NCBI GenBank assembly: GCA_036554945.1 | Contig: DATBMH010000087.1 | Coordinates: 1 to 26,814 of the forward strand | Source: JACDAN01 sp036554945 | GTDB lineage: Bacteria > Actinomycetota > Thermoleophilia > Gaiellales > Gaiellaceae | DNA length: 26,814 nt | Reading direction: 5' to 3' | Shown: one piece after another, positions 6,294-14,243 of the stretch | Numbering within the stretch: the first letter of the stretch is position 1 | How the letters are laid out: each line of letters starts with the position of its first letter | Notes under the pieces: model-generated | What the model saw: the letters and a program-made list of their open reading frames with translations, nothing else | What the model was told of the DNA's origin: nothing | Database searches by the model: none | Translations under genes and position numbers: made by a program

Positions 6294-7304
6294 TCAGACC
6301 TCGAGCTCGACCGGAACGAGCTCGGTGTCGAACGTCTCGCCGTTTCGATGGACGGTCACGCGGACCGTCCGGCCGATCACGTCGCCGACCATCAGCCGCT
6401 GCAGGTCGTCGACGCTCTCGACCGGCGTGTCGTCGACGGCGAGGATCAGGTCCTCCGGCCGCAGCCCGGAGATGTCCGCGGGGCTCTGGTCGACCGTCTC
6501 CACGATCTCGACCGCGGCGGCCCGGCCGAGCTGCTGCCCGAGGCGCGGCGGGAGCGGGCGGGGGCCGAGGGCGATCCCGAGGTAGGCCCGGCGGAAGCGC
6601 CCCTCGCTCATGAGCGCGGCGATGATCTTCCGCGTCGCCTCGTTGATCGGGACCGCCAGACCGAGGCCGACGCCGGCGACCGCGGTGTTGATCCCGACGA
6701 CGGAGCCGCGTCCGTCGACCAGCGCGCCGCCCGAGTTGCCGGGGTTCAGCGCCGCATCCGTCTGGATCACGTTGTCGACGATCCGCGCGGCCCGCCGAGA
6801 CCGAACCGGGAGCGAGCGCCCCAGCGCCGAGACCACGCCGGCGGTCACCGAGCCGGCGAAGCCGTGCGGGTTCCCGATCGCCACCACCAGCTGACCGACC
6901 CGGAGCTGCTCGGCGTCGCCGAGCTCGGCCGGCTGGACGGCGCCGTCGAGCCGCAGCACGGCGAGGTCGGAGAGCGGATCGGCGCCGGTGACCTCGAACG
7001 CGAGCTCGCGGCCGTCGACGAAGGACGCGACGCCGGTCCCGTCCGTTCGCTCCACGACATGCGCGGAGGTGAGCGTGAAGCCGTCGGGCGTGATCACGAC
7101 CGCGCTGCCGGCCCCGTCGAGCCGGCGGCCGCCCCGGACGCGCCGGGACACGCGCAGGTTCGCCACGGACGGCGAGAGCCGTTCCGCGACCGTCGTGACG
7201 ACGCGCGAGTACGCGTCGAGCGCCTCGCCGTCCGTCGGCAGGGGCGTCGCGCCTGCGGGCTGAACGGCATCGCGCTCGGCGCGGACGAGCTTCAGGCTGG
7301 CCAT
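6294..7304 (-). CDS. HtrA/DegP-type serine protease with PDZ domain
   Basis: A 336-aa S1C-family protease. The triad is His82 (TSAHVV), Asp113 (DPLSDLAVLRL) and Ser191 (GNSGGAL), all intact; residues about 240-330 form one PDZ domain (YLGIALG, then SGLRPEDLILAVDDTPV). HtrA proteins degrade misfolded or specific substrates, normally outside the cytoplasmic membrane. No signal peptide or transmembrane helix is visible at the N-terminus, which is polar up to residue 30, so this protein is either cytoplasmic or has a missed upstream anchor; however, the ATG at 7304 is preceded at 6 nt by a -10-like TACCGT, supporting this start. Residues 51-65 are Arg-rich. It is a single-gene unit diverging from the secreted propeller gene. 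Confidence 0.9.
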   Translation of the reverse strand: MASLKLVRAERDAVQPAGATPLPTDGEALDAYSRVVTTVAERLSPSVANLRVSRRVRGGRRLDGAGSAVVITPDGFTLTSAHVVERTDGTGVASFVDGRELAFEVTGADPLSDLAVLRLDGAVQPAELGDAEQLRVGQLVVAIGNPHGFAGSVTAGVVSALGRSLPVRSRRAARIVDNVIQTDAALNPGNSGGALVDGRGSVVGINTAVAGVGLGLAVPINEATRKIIAALMSEGRFRRAYLGIALGPRPLPPRLGQQLGRAAAVEIVETVDQSPADISGLRPEDLILAVDDTPVESVDDLQRLMVGDVIGRTVRVTVHRNGETFDTELVPVELEV

Positions 7305-7310
7305 GGGGCC

Positions 7311-7316
7311 ACGGTA
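7311..7316 (-). promoter_or_regulatory. -10 box for leaderless protease transcript
   Basis: On the minus strand TACCGT is followed by 6 nt (GGCCCC) and then the ATG at 7304. This is the same spacing as in the other leaderless-type starts of the window, and no Shine-Dalgarno sequence is present. Confidence 0.6.
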
Positions 7317-7363
7317 CCGAGCGGCCCTTGGGCTACGCCGACGGATGCGAGAGACTGGAGAGC

Positions 7364-8713
7364 GTGAAGAGGTTCTGCATGACCGTGGTGGTGGCAGGGA
7401 TGGCCGCGGTCGGCCCTGCCGACGCAGGCGGCGCGTGGCGGCAGATCAGCACGCCGCAGCAGTCCTCGACGAGTCAGATCGGCACGTTCCGGACCGGCGA
7501 CGGCGTGCTGCATGTCGCCTGGCAGCAGCGAACCGGGCCCACCGCGTACAGCCTCATGCACACCGGGATCCGTCCGAATGGTGTCTCCGGCGTGACGACG
7601 CCCGTGGTGACGGGCTTCGTCGGCGTCCAGGACGTCGCCCTCGCGCGGATCAGCGGAAGGCTCGAGGCGTTCTTCACGGGCCAGCGGACGACCGACACGA
7701 CGGATCCGTTCATCGGCCTGCTGCGGGCGTTCACCCCCGACGGCGGCACGAGCTGGGGGTTGGGGCAGCCCGTCGCCCGGACGCCGTACGTCCACGGGAG
7801 GACGGCGAGCATCACGCCCAACGGCTGGCTCCAGACCTGGTACGAGATCGGCGAGACGGTCCTCCATGCCGGCTACGACCCGGCCACGCCGCTCACGAGG
7901 CTCTACGCCGCCGGCTCGACGGCCTGCTGCGCCTACCAGCAGAACGTCGCGGCGAGCCCGACGCAGGCGATCGTCGCCTGGTGCAGCGGGATCAGCGCGC
8001 CGAGCGGTCTCTTCGCGCATGCGGTGCATCCGACCACCGGCGCCGCGATCGGCGCCCCGATGCTCCTCCCCGGCTCCCAGGGCCGGATCTGCGAGGCAGC
8101 CGGCCGCGTCCCGCTCGTCCTGCGTGTCGGCGGCGGGTTCTACGTCGCGGAGGCCGTCGGCCGCTCGGCCAACCGCGTCGGTCTCTGGCGGGTGGGGTCG
8201 AGCGCGATGGGGATCATGGCGTCGGGCGTCGCCGCCAAGCGGACGGTCGCGCTCGCCGCCGCCCCCGACGGCCGGCTCTGGGTCGCCTGGACGCAGGTCG
8301 GGTCGAGCCGGATCTTCTTCCGGCGGTCGAACCGGGCGACCACGCGCTTCGGCGAGGTCGTCTCGCTCGTTCGGCCGCGCGGCCAGATCGAGGCCACGGA
8401 GCTCGACATCGCGGCGCAGGGAGACCGGCTGGACGTTCTCGCCCGCTACGGCGCGATCGCGGGCGTCACGCTCCTCCACAACCAGGTCTACCCGGGGCTG
8501 ACGCTCCAGGTGAGCGGCGCCGACGTCGCGCGCTTCCGGGTCCTCGACGCGGGCGATCCGGTCCGAGGCGCCACCGTCAGGGTCGGGCGCCGGGCGGTGC
8601 AGACGAACGGCGCCGGCGTGGCCACGCTCGACCTTCCCCGCGGACGCTACGCGGCGACCGCCTCGAAGCGCGAGTTCGTGAGCCACACCGCGCGGTTCCG
8701 CATCCGTCGCTGA
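7364..8713 (+). CDS. Secreted beta-propeller-like protein with C-terminal regulatory-like domain
   Basis: A 449-aa exported protein of unknown function. GTG at 7364 is preferred over TTG at 7328 because it places a signal peptide at the very N-terminus: KRFCMTVVVAGMAAVGPADA, with cleavage likely after ADA. Residues about 25-370 contain repeated short blocks such as VLHVAWQQR, LEAFFTGQ, LWVAWTQVG and IFFRRSNR, which resemble the blades of BNR/sialidase-type propellers; Asp-box motifs are not clear. The last 75 residues (GDPVRGATVRVGRRAV, then LDLPRGRYAATASK) look like a carboxypeptidase-regulatory or CnaB-like beta-sandwich. A CC pair lies in STACCAYQQ. No catalytic residues are recognisable. 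It ends 13 bp before paaG on the same strand, but a functional link is not implied. Confidence 0.75.
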   Translation: MKRFCMTVVVAGMAAVGPADAGGAWRQISTPQQSSTSQIGTFRTGDGVLHVAWQQRTGPTAYSLMHTGIRPNGVSGVTTPVVTGFVGVQDVALARISGRLEAFFTGQRTTDTTDPFIGLLRAFTPDGGTSWGLGQPVARTPYVHGRTASITPNGWLQTWYEIGETVLHAGYDPATPLTRLYAAGSTACCAYQQNVAASPTQAIVAWCSGISAPSGLFAHAVHPTTGAAIGAPMLLPGSQGRICEAAGRVPLVLRVGGGFYVAEAVGRSANRVGLWRVGSSAMGIMASGVAAKRTVALAAAPDGRLWVAWTQVGSSRIFFRRSNRATTRFGEVVSLVRPRGQIEATELDIAAQGDRLDVLARYGAIAGVTLLHNQVYPGLTLQVSGADVARFRVLDAGDPVRGATVRVGRRAVQTNGAGVATLDLPRGRYAATASKREFVSHTARFRIRR

Positions 8714-8726
8714 CAAGATTGCGCCG

Positions 8727-9497
8727 ATGGCCGAGGTCGAGACCAGTCGCGAGGGCGCGGTCCTCACGATCACGCTCAACCGCCCGGACGTCCTGAACGC
8801 GTTCAACGCGGCGATGCACGAGGCGCTGGGCGCGGCGCTCAAGGACGCCCGGGACCCCGAGGTCCGCGCGGTCGTCCTCACCGGCGCGGGCCGCGGGTTC
8901 TGCGTCGGGCAGGACCTGACCGAGTTCCGCGAGGCGCCCGGCGACATCGGCGACCGGCTGCGCTCGAACTACCACCCGAACGTCCTCGCGATCCGGGCGC
9001 TCGAGAAGCCGGTGCTCGCCGCCGTCAACGGCGCGGCCGCCGGGGCCGGTCTCTCGTTCGCGTGCGCCTGCGACCTGCGCATCGCGTCCGACGCAGCGAC
9101 CTTCGTCCCGGCCTTCATCAACATCGGGCTCGTCCCCGACTCCGGCGGGACGTACTTCATCGCGCGGCTGCTCGGCCCGTCCCGCGCGTTCGAGTGGATG
9201 ACGTCCGGCCGCCGCCTTTCCGCCGAGGAGGCGCTGGGGTGGGGCCTCGTCTCGGAGGTCGTGCCCGCCGACGGCTTCACCGAGCGGGTCGCCGGGCTGG
9301 CCGCGCAGGTCGCGGCGATGCCGACGCGGGGGATCGGGATGACGAAGCGGCTCTTCGACCGCGCGCCCACGTCGACGCTCGGGGAGCAGCTCGAGTGGGA
9401 GGCGCAGCTCCAGTCCGCCGCGACGAGGACGGACGACTTCCGCGAGGGCGTGAACGCGTTCCTGGAGAAGCGCGACCCGAGCTTCGAGGGCAGCTAG
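8727..9497 (+). CDS. paaG: 1,2-epoxyphenylacetyl-CoA isomerase (PaaG)
   Basis: A 256-aa crotonase. PaaG converts the ring epoxide of phenylacetyl-CoA to oxepin-CoA and later isomerises a dehydroadipyl-CoA. The signature here is GFCVGQDL (57-64) together with IGLVPDSGGTYF around Asp138: PaaG-type isomerases use an Asp in a PD(S/C)GGT block where hydratases have an E/IPGAGGT pair, and the first-Glu block is AGAGLSFACACDL. Length and the FLEKRDPSF terminus are normal. The ATG at 8727 is chosen because it follows a weak CAAGAT box at 7 nt and no better start exists. paaABCD lie some 15 kb away on the opposite strand, and the PaaF-like gene 7 kb upstream, so the pathway is split. The stop is shared with the convergent lipoprotein gene (CTAG at 9494-9497). 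Confidence 0.85.
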   Translation: MAEVETSREGAVLTITLNRPDVLNAFNAAMHEALGAALKDARDPEVRAVVLTGAGRGFCVGQDLTEFREAPGDIGDRLRSNYHPNVLAIRALEKPVLAAVNGAAAGAGLSFACACDLRIASDAATFVPAFINIGLVPDSGGTYFIARLLGPSRAFEWMTSGRRLSAEEALGWGLVSEVVPADGFTERVAGLAAQVAAMPTRGIGMTKRLFDRAPTSTLGEQLEWEAQLQSAATRTDDFREGVNAFLEKRDPSFEGS

Positions 9498-9934
9498 CCC
9501 TCGGGCCGGGCGCACGAGAAGAACCCGATCTCGCCGGCGATCCGCTGCGCCTCCTCACCGGGCCCGGACGACTGGCCGAACGTCGCCTGTGCCTGCTGCT
9601 CGTTGCCCGCGAACGCCTGCTGGCCCGCCTGCTCCCAGAGATCCAGCTGCTGGTCGAGCAGCGCGAGCATCCGCTGGAAGTCCGCGTCGTCGTCCTCGGG
9701 CACCTCGAGGGCCCGGAGGTCGCTGTTCTGATCGCGCGCGATCGGCACCGCCCGCTGCATGAAGACCGCGAAGTCGCGCAGGAAGGTCTGCGGCGGCGGG
9801 ATGTTCGCGATCTGCCGCTCGTGCTCGGCGCAGATCGCGTCGGCCTCCTTGATGAAGTCCGCCTGCCCGCTGTCGCTGCCGAACTGGCAGCCCGCCAGCG
9901 TGAGCACGCCGAGGAGAACCGCAACCGGGCGCAT
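9494..9934 (-). CDS. Small predicted lipoprotein
   Basis: A 146-aa protein with a lipoprotein signal: hydrophobic VAVLLGVLTLAGC ending in an LAGC lipobox (Cys16 from this start). The mature part is acidic and Gln-rich, probably helical, with two further cysteines (AICAEHE near the N-terminus and FFSCARPEG at the end) that could pair outside the membrane. I recognise no family. The ATG at 9934 is chosen because a TAGGCT box lies 7 nt upstream; a TTG two codons earlier is possible. The stop uses the palindrome CTAG shared with paaG on the opposite strand. Confidence 0.75.
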   Translation of the reverse strand: MRPVAVLLGVLTLAGCQFGSDSGQADFIKEADAICAEHERQIANIPPPQTFLRDFAVFMQRAVPIARDQNSDLRALEVPEDDDADFQRMLALLDQQLDLWEQAGQQAFAGNEQQAQATFGQSSGPGEEAQRIAGEIGFFSCARPEG

Positions 9935-9941
9935 CTCCAAG

Positions 9942-9947
9942 AGCCTA
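9942..9947 (-). promoter_or_regulatory. Probable -10 box of the lipoprotein gene
   Basis: TAGGCT on the minus strand, 7 nt before the ATG at 9934, one nucleotide further away than in the seven exact cases. Confidence 0.45.
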
Positions 9948-9953
9948 CGTCAC

Positions 9954-10412
9954 CTAGTCCAAGAGCCCCTCGATCGCGGGAAGGAAGCCGGGCAGGTCGA
10001 GCAGCTGCTGCACGGGGATGCGGTCGACGAGCGCACGCAGGAGGCGCGCGGTCGTAGGCTCGATCGCGTCGGCGCGCTCCGCATCGTCGATCGCGCGGTC
10101 GAGCCCGGTCCGGACGAGCTCCTCGAGCTCCTCGTCGTCGATCCCCTCACGGCGCGCGAACGCCTCGAGCTCGTCGTCGCTCTCGAAGGCGAGGACGACC
10201 TCCTCGCGGGTGACGCCGAGCTCGCAGGCAACGCCGTCGAGCGAGGACAGGACGATCTGCTCGGCGACCTCCGACAGCCCTTCCGGCCCGCGCCAGTCGC
10301 GCGTCGCGCACGGGTCGGCGACCTGGGCGGGCGCGTACGAGGCGCCGCCGAGGGCCAGGTAGCCGAGGACCAGCGCTGCCGAGACGGCTGCCGCGATTGC
10401 GATCGCCCGCAT
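9954..10412 (-). CDS. Exported protein of unknown function paired with the MFS exporter
   Basis: A 152-aa protein with an N-terminal hydrophobic segment (IAIAAAVSAALVLGYLAL) serving as signal or anchor. The exported part is acidic with two cysteines (DPCATRDW and VACELGV) that could form a disulfide, then helical segments rich in Glu and Asp, with DLPGFLPAIEGLL at the end. I do not recognise a family. The ATG at 10412 shares its A with the TGA of the upstream MFS gene (TGATG), so it is translationally coupled to the exporter; the frame is open far upstream but that part lies within the MFS gene. This coupling suggests a partner or accessory for the transporter, which is inference. Confidence 0.75.
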   Translation of the reverse strand: MRAIAIAAAVSAALVLGYLALGGASYAPAQVADPCATRDWRGPEGLSEVAEQIVLSSLDGVACELGVTREEVVLAFESDDELEAFARREGIDDEELEELVRTGLDRAIDDAERADAIEPTTARLLRALVDRIPVQQLLDLPGFLPAIEGLLD

Positions 10413-11743
10413 CAGAGCGTCACGTCCCGGCGGTCCAGCAGGATCGGGACCAGCGCCGCGAGACCCAGCAGTGCGGCGGCGAGGAAGGAGCGCGAGAAGG
10501 CGTTCGTCGCGGCCCGGTCGAGCTGGTCCTGGAGCGAGCCGGCGAGCTCCCGGTAGGCCTCGCCGTCGCCGCGCGACTCCACGACCTCGCCGACGTCCGG
10601 CACGCGCGCCTCGGCCTCCGCGTCGTCGACCGCGGCCAGGATCGCCCGCGCGAGGCCGATCTTCTCGAGCGGCCGGATCTCGCTGTCGAGCACGTACGCC
10701 GTCCCGGCGGCGAGCGCCTCGTCGCGGTTCTCCTCGAGGTCGGCGGTGAAGATCGGCGTGAGGAGCAGCAGACCGAGCACGACGCCGGCGTGCCGCGCGG
10801 CGAGCGTCCACCCGCCGTGCACGGCCTGCGACGAGCGCCCGGCGAGGGCGCGCTCGGTGAGCGCCGAGAGGGCGAGGCCGAGCCCCGCGCCGACGGCGAG
10901 CTGCGGCGGCACCGTCCACGCCGCGCCGGCCTCGGGCAGCCAGCCGAGGGCGGCCAGGCCGCCCGCGATGAGGATCACGCCCGAGGCGGCACGGGCCCAG
11001 AGCGGCGTGATCCCCCCGGCGAAGCGGGCGGCGCCGATGGCGGCCAGCGGCATCACGGTCACGACGGCGCCGGCCGCCAGCGGCGAGAGGCGCCAGCCGT
11101 TGATCAGCAGGATCACGAGCAGGAAGAGCGCCGCGACCAGCGCGCCCGACACGAGCAGCAGCGCGGCGTTCGCGCCGAGATGCGGCCGCTCGAGCGGCTG
11201 GAGCGCGGGCACCGCACCGGCGCCGACCAGGGCGGCGAGCGTGACCAGCGCGAACGGCGCCTGGACGACGAAGATCGACTCCCAGCCGAGGAGCTCCGTC
11301 AGGATCCCGCCGATCGCCGGCCCGCAGGCCGCGCCCAGGATCCCGGCGAGCGCCCAGATCCGGGCCGCGGGTGCGTCGGCGCCCGTCTCGGCTGCCAGGA
11401 GCCCGAGCGCGGCACACACGACCGCCGCCCCCGCCGCCCCCTGGACGGTGCGCGCGCCGACGAGCACGTCGAACGACGGCGCGAAGGCTGCGACGAGCGA
11501 CGCCGTGGCGAACGCCACGGTCCCGACGGCGAACACGGCCGTCGGGCGGCGGCGCGCCGCGAAGGCGGCCGGCAGGGCCGCAGCCGCGAGCGCGAGGTTG
11601 AACGAGGTCAGCGCCCAGGCGAGCGTCTCGATCTCGACGTCGTAGCGCGCCAGGATCTCCGGCAGCGCGATCGTCACGACCGACGAGTCGGCCAGGACGA
11701 TCCCGACGGCGAGGCCGAGCAGCCCGATCCGGATCCGCGGCAC
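10412..11743 (-). CDS. MFS exporter, DHA2-like
   Basis: A 443-aa polytopic membrane protein of the major facilitator superfamily. The first helix carries VLADSSVVTIALPEI, a version of the (L/A)DxTIVNVALP motif of the drug:H+ antiporter-2 family, and about a dozen hydrophobic segments follow. Unusually, a hydrophilic, acidic stretch of about 83 residues (332-414) separates the last two hydrophobic segments, and the protein ends soon after the final helix. Substrate unknown. GTG at 11743 is the first start before TM1; the frame stays open to 12541, but only across the divergent lemA gene. A TAACCT box lies 8 nt before the GTG. The gene is coupled to the exported-protein gene downstream. Confidence 0.85.
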   Translation of the reverse strand: MPRIRIGLLGLAVGIVLADSSVVTIALPEILARYDVEIETLAWALTSFNLALAAAALPAAFAARRRPTAVFAVGTVAFATASLVAAFAPSFDVLVGARTVQGAAGAAVVCAALGLLAAETGADAPAARIWALAGILGAACGPAIGGILTELLGWESIFVVQAPFALVTLAALVGAGAVPALQPLERPHLGANAALLLVSGALVAALFLLVILLINGWRLSPLAAGAVVTVMPLAAIGAARFAGGITPLWARAASGVILIAGGLAALGWLPEAGAAWTVPPQLAVGAGLGLALSALTERALAGRSSQAVHGGWTLAARHAGVVLGLLLLTPIFTADLEENRDEALAAGTAYVLDSEIRPLEKIGLARAILAAVDDAEAEARVPDVGEVVESRGDGEAYRELAGSLQDQLDRAATNAFSRSFLAAALLGLAALVPILLDRRDVTL

Positions 11744-11751
11744 AGCCGCGG

Positions 11752-11761
11752 AGGTTAGAGT
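11752..11761. promoter_or_regulatory. Bidirectional promoter with overlapping -10 boxes (MFS / lemA)
   Basis: In the 24 bp between the two divergent starts, the sequence AGGTTAGAGT carries TAGAGT on the plus strand (11756-11761), 6 nt before the lemA GTG, and TAACCT on the minus strand (11757-11752), 8 nt before the MFS GTG. The boxes overlap by two bases, so the two transcripts would come from one melted region and both be leaderless or nearly so. Confidence 0.55.
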
Positions 11762-11767
11762 CGCGCC

Positions 11768-12337
11768 GTGGTCTGGGTGATCGTGATCCTCGCCGTCCTC
11801 GCGGCGCTCGCGATCTTCCTGGTCGTCCTCTACAACCGCTTCGTCCGGCTCCGGAACCGGGTCGACAACGCGTGGTCGCAGATCGAGGTGCAGCTCAAGC
11901 GGCGCTGGGACCTGATCCCGAACCTCGTCGAGACCGTCAAGGGCTACGCCGCGCACGAGCGCGAGACCTTCGAGAACGTCACGCAGGCGCGTGCGGCCGC
12001 ACAGCAGGCGCAGACTCCGGCGGAGTCGGCCCAGGCGGAGGGCATCCTCGGCCAGGCACTCGGCCGGCTGTTCGCGGTGGCCGAGGCGTACCCGGAGCTC
12101 CAGGCGGACGAGAACTTCCGCCAGCTCCAGTCGGAGCTCTCCGAGACGGAGAACCGGATCGCCGTCTCGCGCCAGGTCTACAACGACACGGTCCTGACGT
12201 TCAACAACGCGATCCAGACGGTGCCCGGCGTCTTCCTCGCCGGCCCCTTCGGCTTCTCGAAGCGCGAGTTCTTCGACGTGGAGGACGACGCGCAGCGCGA
12301 GCCGCCGCAGGTCAGCTTCAGCGCCCCTTCGGGCTGA
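11768..12337 (+). CDS. lemA: LemA family protein
   Basis: A 189-aa LemA protein. An N-terminal transmembrane helix (VIVILAVLAALAIFLVVLY) is followed by the conserved YNRFVRLRNRVDNAWSQIEV and QLKRRWDLIPNLVETVKGYA blocks and a helical bundle ending in GFSKREFFDVEDDAQ, all typical. The membrane-anchored helical domain faces out; function is not well defined, and LemA genes often sit beside DUF2207 or TPM-domain genes, as here. GTG at 11768 is the leaderless start downstream of TAGAGT. The stop is 1 nt before the ATG of the DUF2207 gene. Confidence 0.92.
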   Translation: MVWVIVILAVLAALAIFLVVLYNRFVRLRNRVDNAWSQIEVQLKRRWDLIPNLVETVKGYAAHERETFENVTQARAAAQQAQTPAESAQAEGILGQALGRLFAVAEAYPELQADENFRQLQSELSETENRIAVSRQVYNDTVLTFNNAIQTVPGVFLAGPFGFSKREFFDVEDDAQREPPQVSFSAPSG

Positions 12338-12338
12338 G

Positions 12339-14222
12339 ATGCGCTGCCTCGCCGTCGCTGCGGCAGGCCTCGTCGCCGCGCTCTCGCTCGCGGGAACGGC
12401 CTCGGCGCAGTCGTACGAGCTCCTCCAGAGCGACGTCAGCCTCGCCGTCGGCCCGCCCGGCAACCCACCCGGCGCGGTCCGGGTCGAGGAGCACATCACC
12501 GTCGGGTTCGCAGGGTCGTTCACGTACGGCTTCCGCGACATCCCGCTCCGCGAGGGCGAGACGATGGACCAGATCGGCGTCGTCGAGAACGGCCGCTCCT
12601 ACCGGCCGGGCGCACCGACCGAGCTCGAGCCCGGAGGCCCGCCCGGCACGTTCGGCGTCGAGCGGCGCGGCGACGACGTCCGCATCGTGTGGCGGTTCCA
12701 GGCGGCGAACGAGTCGCGGACGTTCACCGTGCGGTACCGGATCAGCGGGCTCGCGGTCGCGTACGACGACGTCGTGGACGTGAACCTGAAGGTGTGGGGC
12801 GACGAGTGGGAGCAGTCGCTCGGCCGCCTGACGGCGATCACGACCGGCCCTGCCGACGTGGTGCGCGCCTGGGGCCACCCGGTCTGGGTCCGCGGCGACG
12901 TCACGCTCTCGGCCAACCGGGCACTACTCCGTGCCGTGTCCGTTCCGGCCAAGCAGTTCGTCGAGCTCCGCACGCTGTACCCGCGCAGCGCGTTCCCGTC
13001 GACGGCCGGGATGAAGGTCGAGGAGGGCAACGGGCTCGGGAAGATCACCGCCGAGGAGCTGGAGGACGCAGAGGCGTACGAGCGGGACCACGACCGGATC
13101 CAGGAAGCGCTCGATCACCCCTGGCGCTCCGCGCTCACCATCCTCGCGCTCGGGACGATTCCGGCGTTCCTCCTCGCCGGCTTCGTCTTCTGGCGTTTCG
13201 GGCGCGAGGCGCGGACCGGCTACGACCGCGAGTACGAGCAGGAGCCGCCCACGGAGACCGAGCCGGCGCTCGTCCCCCTGCTCCTCCAGCAGGGCGGCGG
13301 CCCGGGCTCGTTCGAGTTCACGGCGACGTTGTTCGACCTGATCCGGCGCGGCGCCTACCGCTCGGCGCCGGTCACGACCGAGCGGTCGGTCTGGGGCGGG
13401 CTCCGCAAGGAGCTCGTGAACGACCTCGAGCTGAGCGCCGGCGAGCCGCAGACGCTCCGGAAGTGGGAGCGCGACGTGGCCGACGTGGTCGACTCCGTCC
13501 TCGACGGCGGGTCCGAGCGGCTGTCCCGGTTCCGCGAGGAGATCGAGGACGAGCGCGCGTCCATGTCCAAGCGCTTCACGGCGTTCAAGGCGAGCGTCGG
13601 CACCGAGGTCTCCGAGCGCCGCTGGTTCATCTCGATGGGCGCGATCCCGCTGGTCGCCGGGCTGCTCGTCTTCGCCGGACTGGGGGCGCTCCTGATGTAT
13701 CTCGCGATCGACGGCTGGCGCTCGGTCTACCCGCGGTGGGGCGACGTCGTGCTGCTCGCGCTCGGGATCTGCTCGTTCCTCAACGCGGCGATGCTCGTCG
13801 GCGCCCTCACCCAGCGGAAGCTCTGGCGGCGACGCTCGCGCGAGGCGGAGGTCGAGGCGGAGCGCTGGGAGGCCTTCCGCCGCTACCTGACGGACTTCCC
13901 GCGCCTCCACGAGGCGCCGCCGGCGTCGCTGGCGCTCTGGGAGCGCTTCCTCGTCTACGGGATCGCGTTCGGGATCGCCGACCGCGTGCTGCAGGCGGCG
14001 CACCTGTACATGCCCGAGGAGCTGGCCACGGCGAGCTCGATCTACTGGATCTCGCCGAACGGCGACCTCGGGTCCGGCGCGACCTCGATGTCGATCGGCG
14101 ACCTCTCCTCGGGGTTCGGCTCCGCGCTCGCCCCGCCGTCGTCGGGCTCGGGCGGCGGGGGCGGGGGCTTCTCGGGGGGCGGCGGTGGAGGCGGCGGAGG
14201 CGGGGGCGGCGGCTTCGGCTAG
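12339..14222 (+). CDS. DUF2207 (YciQ-like) membrane protein
   Basis: A 627-aa protein: signal peptide (residues 1-24, ending TASAQ), an extracytoplasmic DUF2207 domain (about 25-210; VEEHITVGFAGSFTYGFRDIPL is characteristic), a transmembrane helix near 265-285, a cytoplasmic region, two more helices near 430-480, and a Gly-rich tail made almost entirely of Gly with a few Ser and Phe (last 30 residues). The Gly-rich tail is a usual feature of this family. It is cotranscribed with lemA, and the LemA/DUF2207 pair is common in bacteria; a cell-envelope role is generally assumed but unproven. Confidence 0.88.
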   Translation: MRCLAVAAAGLVAALSLAGTASAQSYELLQSDVSLAVGPPGNPPGAVRVEEHITVGFAGSFTYGFRDIPLREGETMDQIGVVENGRSYRPGAPTELEPGGPPGTFGVERRGDDVRIVWRFQAANESRTFTVRYRISGLAVAYDDVVDVNLKVWGDEWEQSLGRLTAITTGPADVVRAWGHPVWVRGDVTLSANRALLRAVSVPAKQFVELRTLYPRSAFPSTAGMKVEEGNGLGKITAEELEDAEAYERDHDRIQEALDHPWRSALTILALGTIPAFLLAGFVFWRFGREARTGYDREYEQEPPTETEPALVPLLLQQGGGPGSFEFTATLFDLIRRGAYRSAPVTTERSVWGGLRKELVNDLELSAGEPQTLRKWERDVADVVDSVLDGGSERLSRFREEIEDERASMSKRFTAFKASVGTEVSERRWFISMGAIPLVAGLLVFAGLGALLMYLAIDGWRSVYPRWGDVVLLALGICSFLNAAMLVGALTQRKLWRRRSREAEVEAERWEAFRRYLTDFPRLHEAPPASLALWERFLVYGIAFGIADRVLQAAHLYMPEELATASSIYWISPNGDLGSGATSMSIGDLSSGFGSALAPPSSGSGGGGGGFSGGGGGGGGGGGGGFG

Positions 14223-14231
14223 GGCCAAGGC

Positions 14232-14237
14232 TAGAGT
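14232..14237 (+). promoter_or_regulatory. -10 box for leaderless CDF-like transcript
   Basis: TAGAGT, identical to the lemA box, followed by 6 nt and the GTG at 14244. It lies 9 nt after the DUF2207 stop, so this gene can be transcribed separately from the operon in front of it. Confidence 0.6.
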
Positions 14238-14243
14238 GGCCGT

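Noticed and set aside
11744..12541. Upstream extension of the MFS frame
   Set aside because: It runs across lemA and DUF2207 and adds only charged low-complexity sequence before the first membrane helix.
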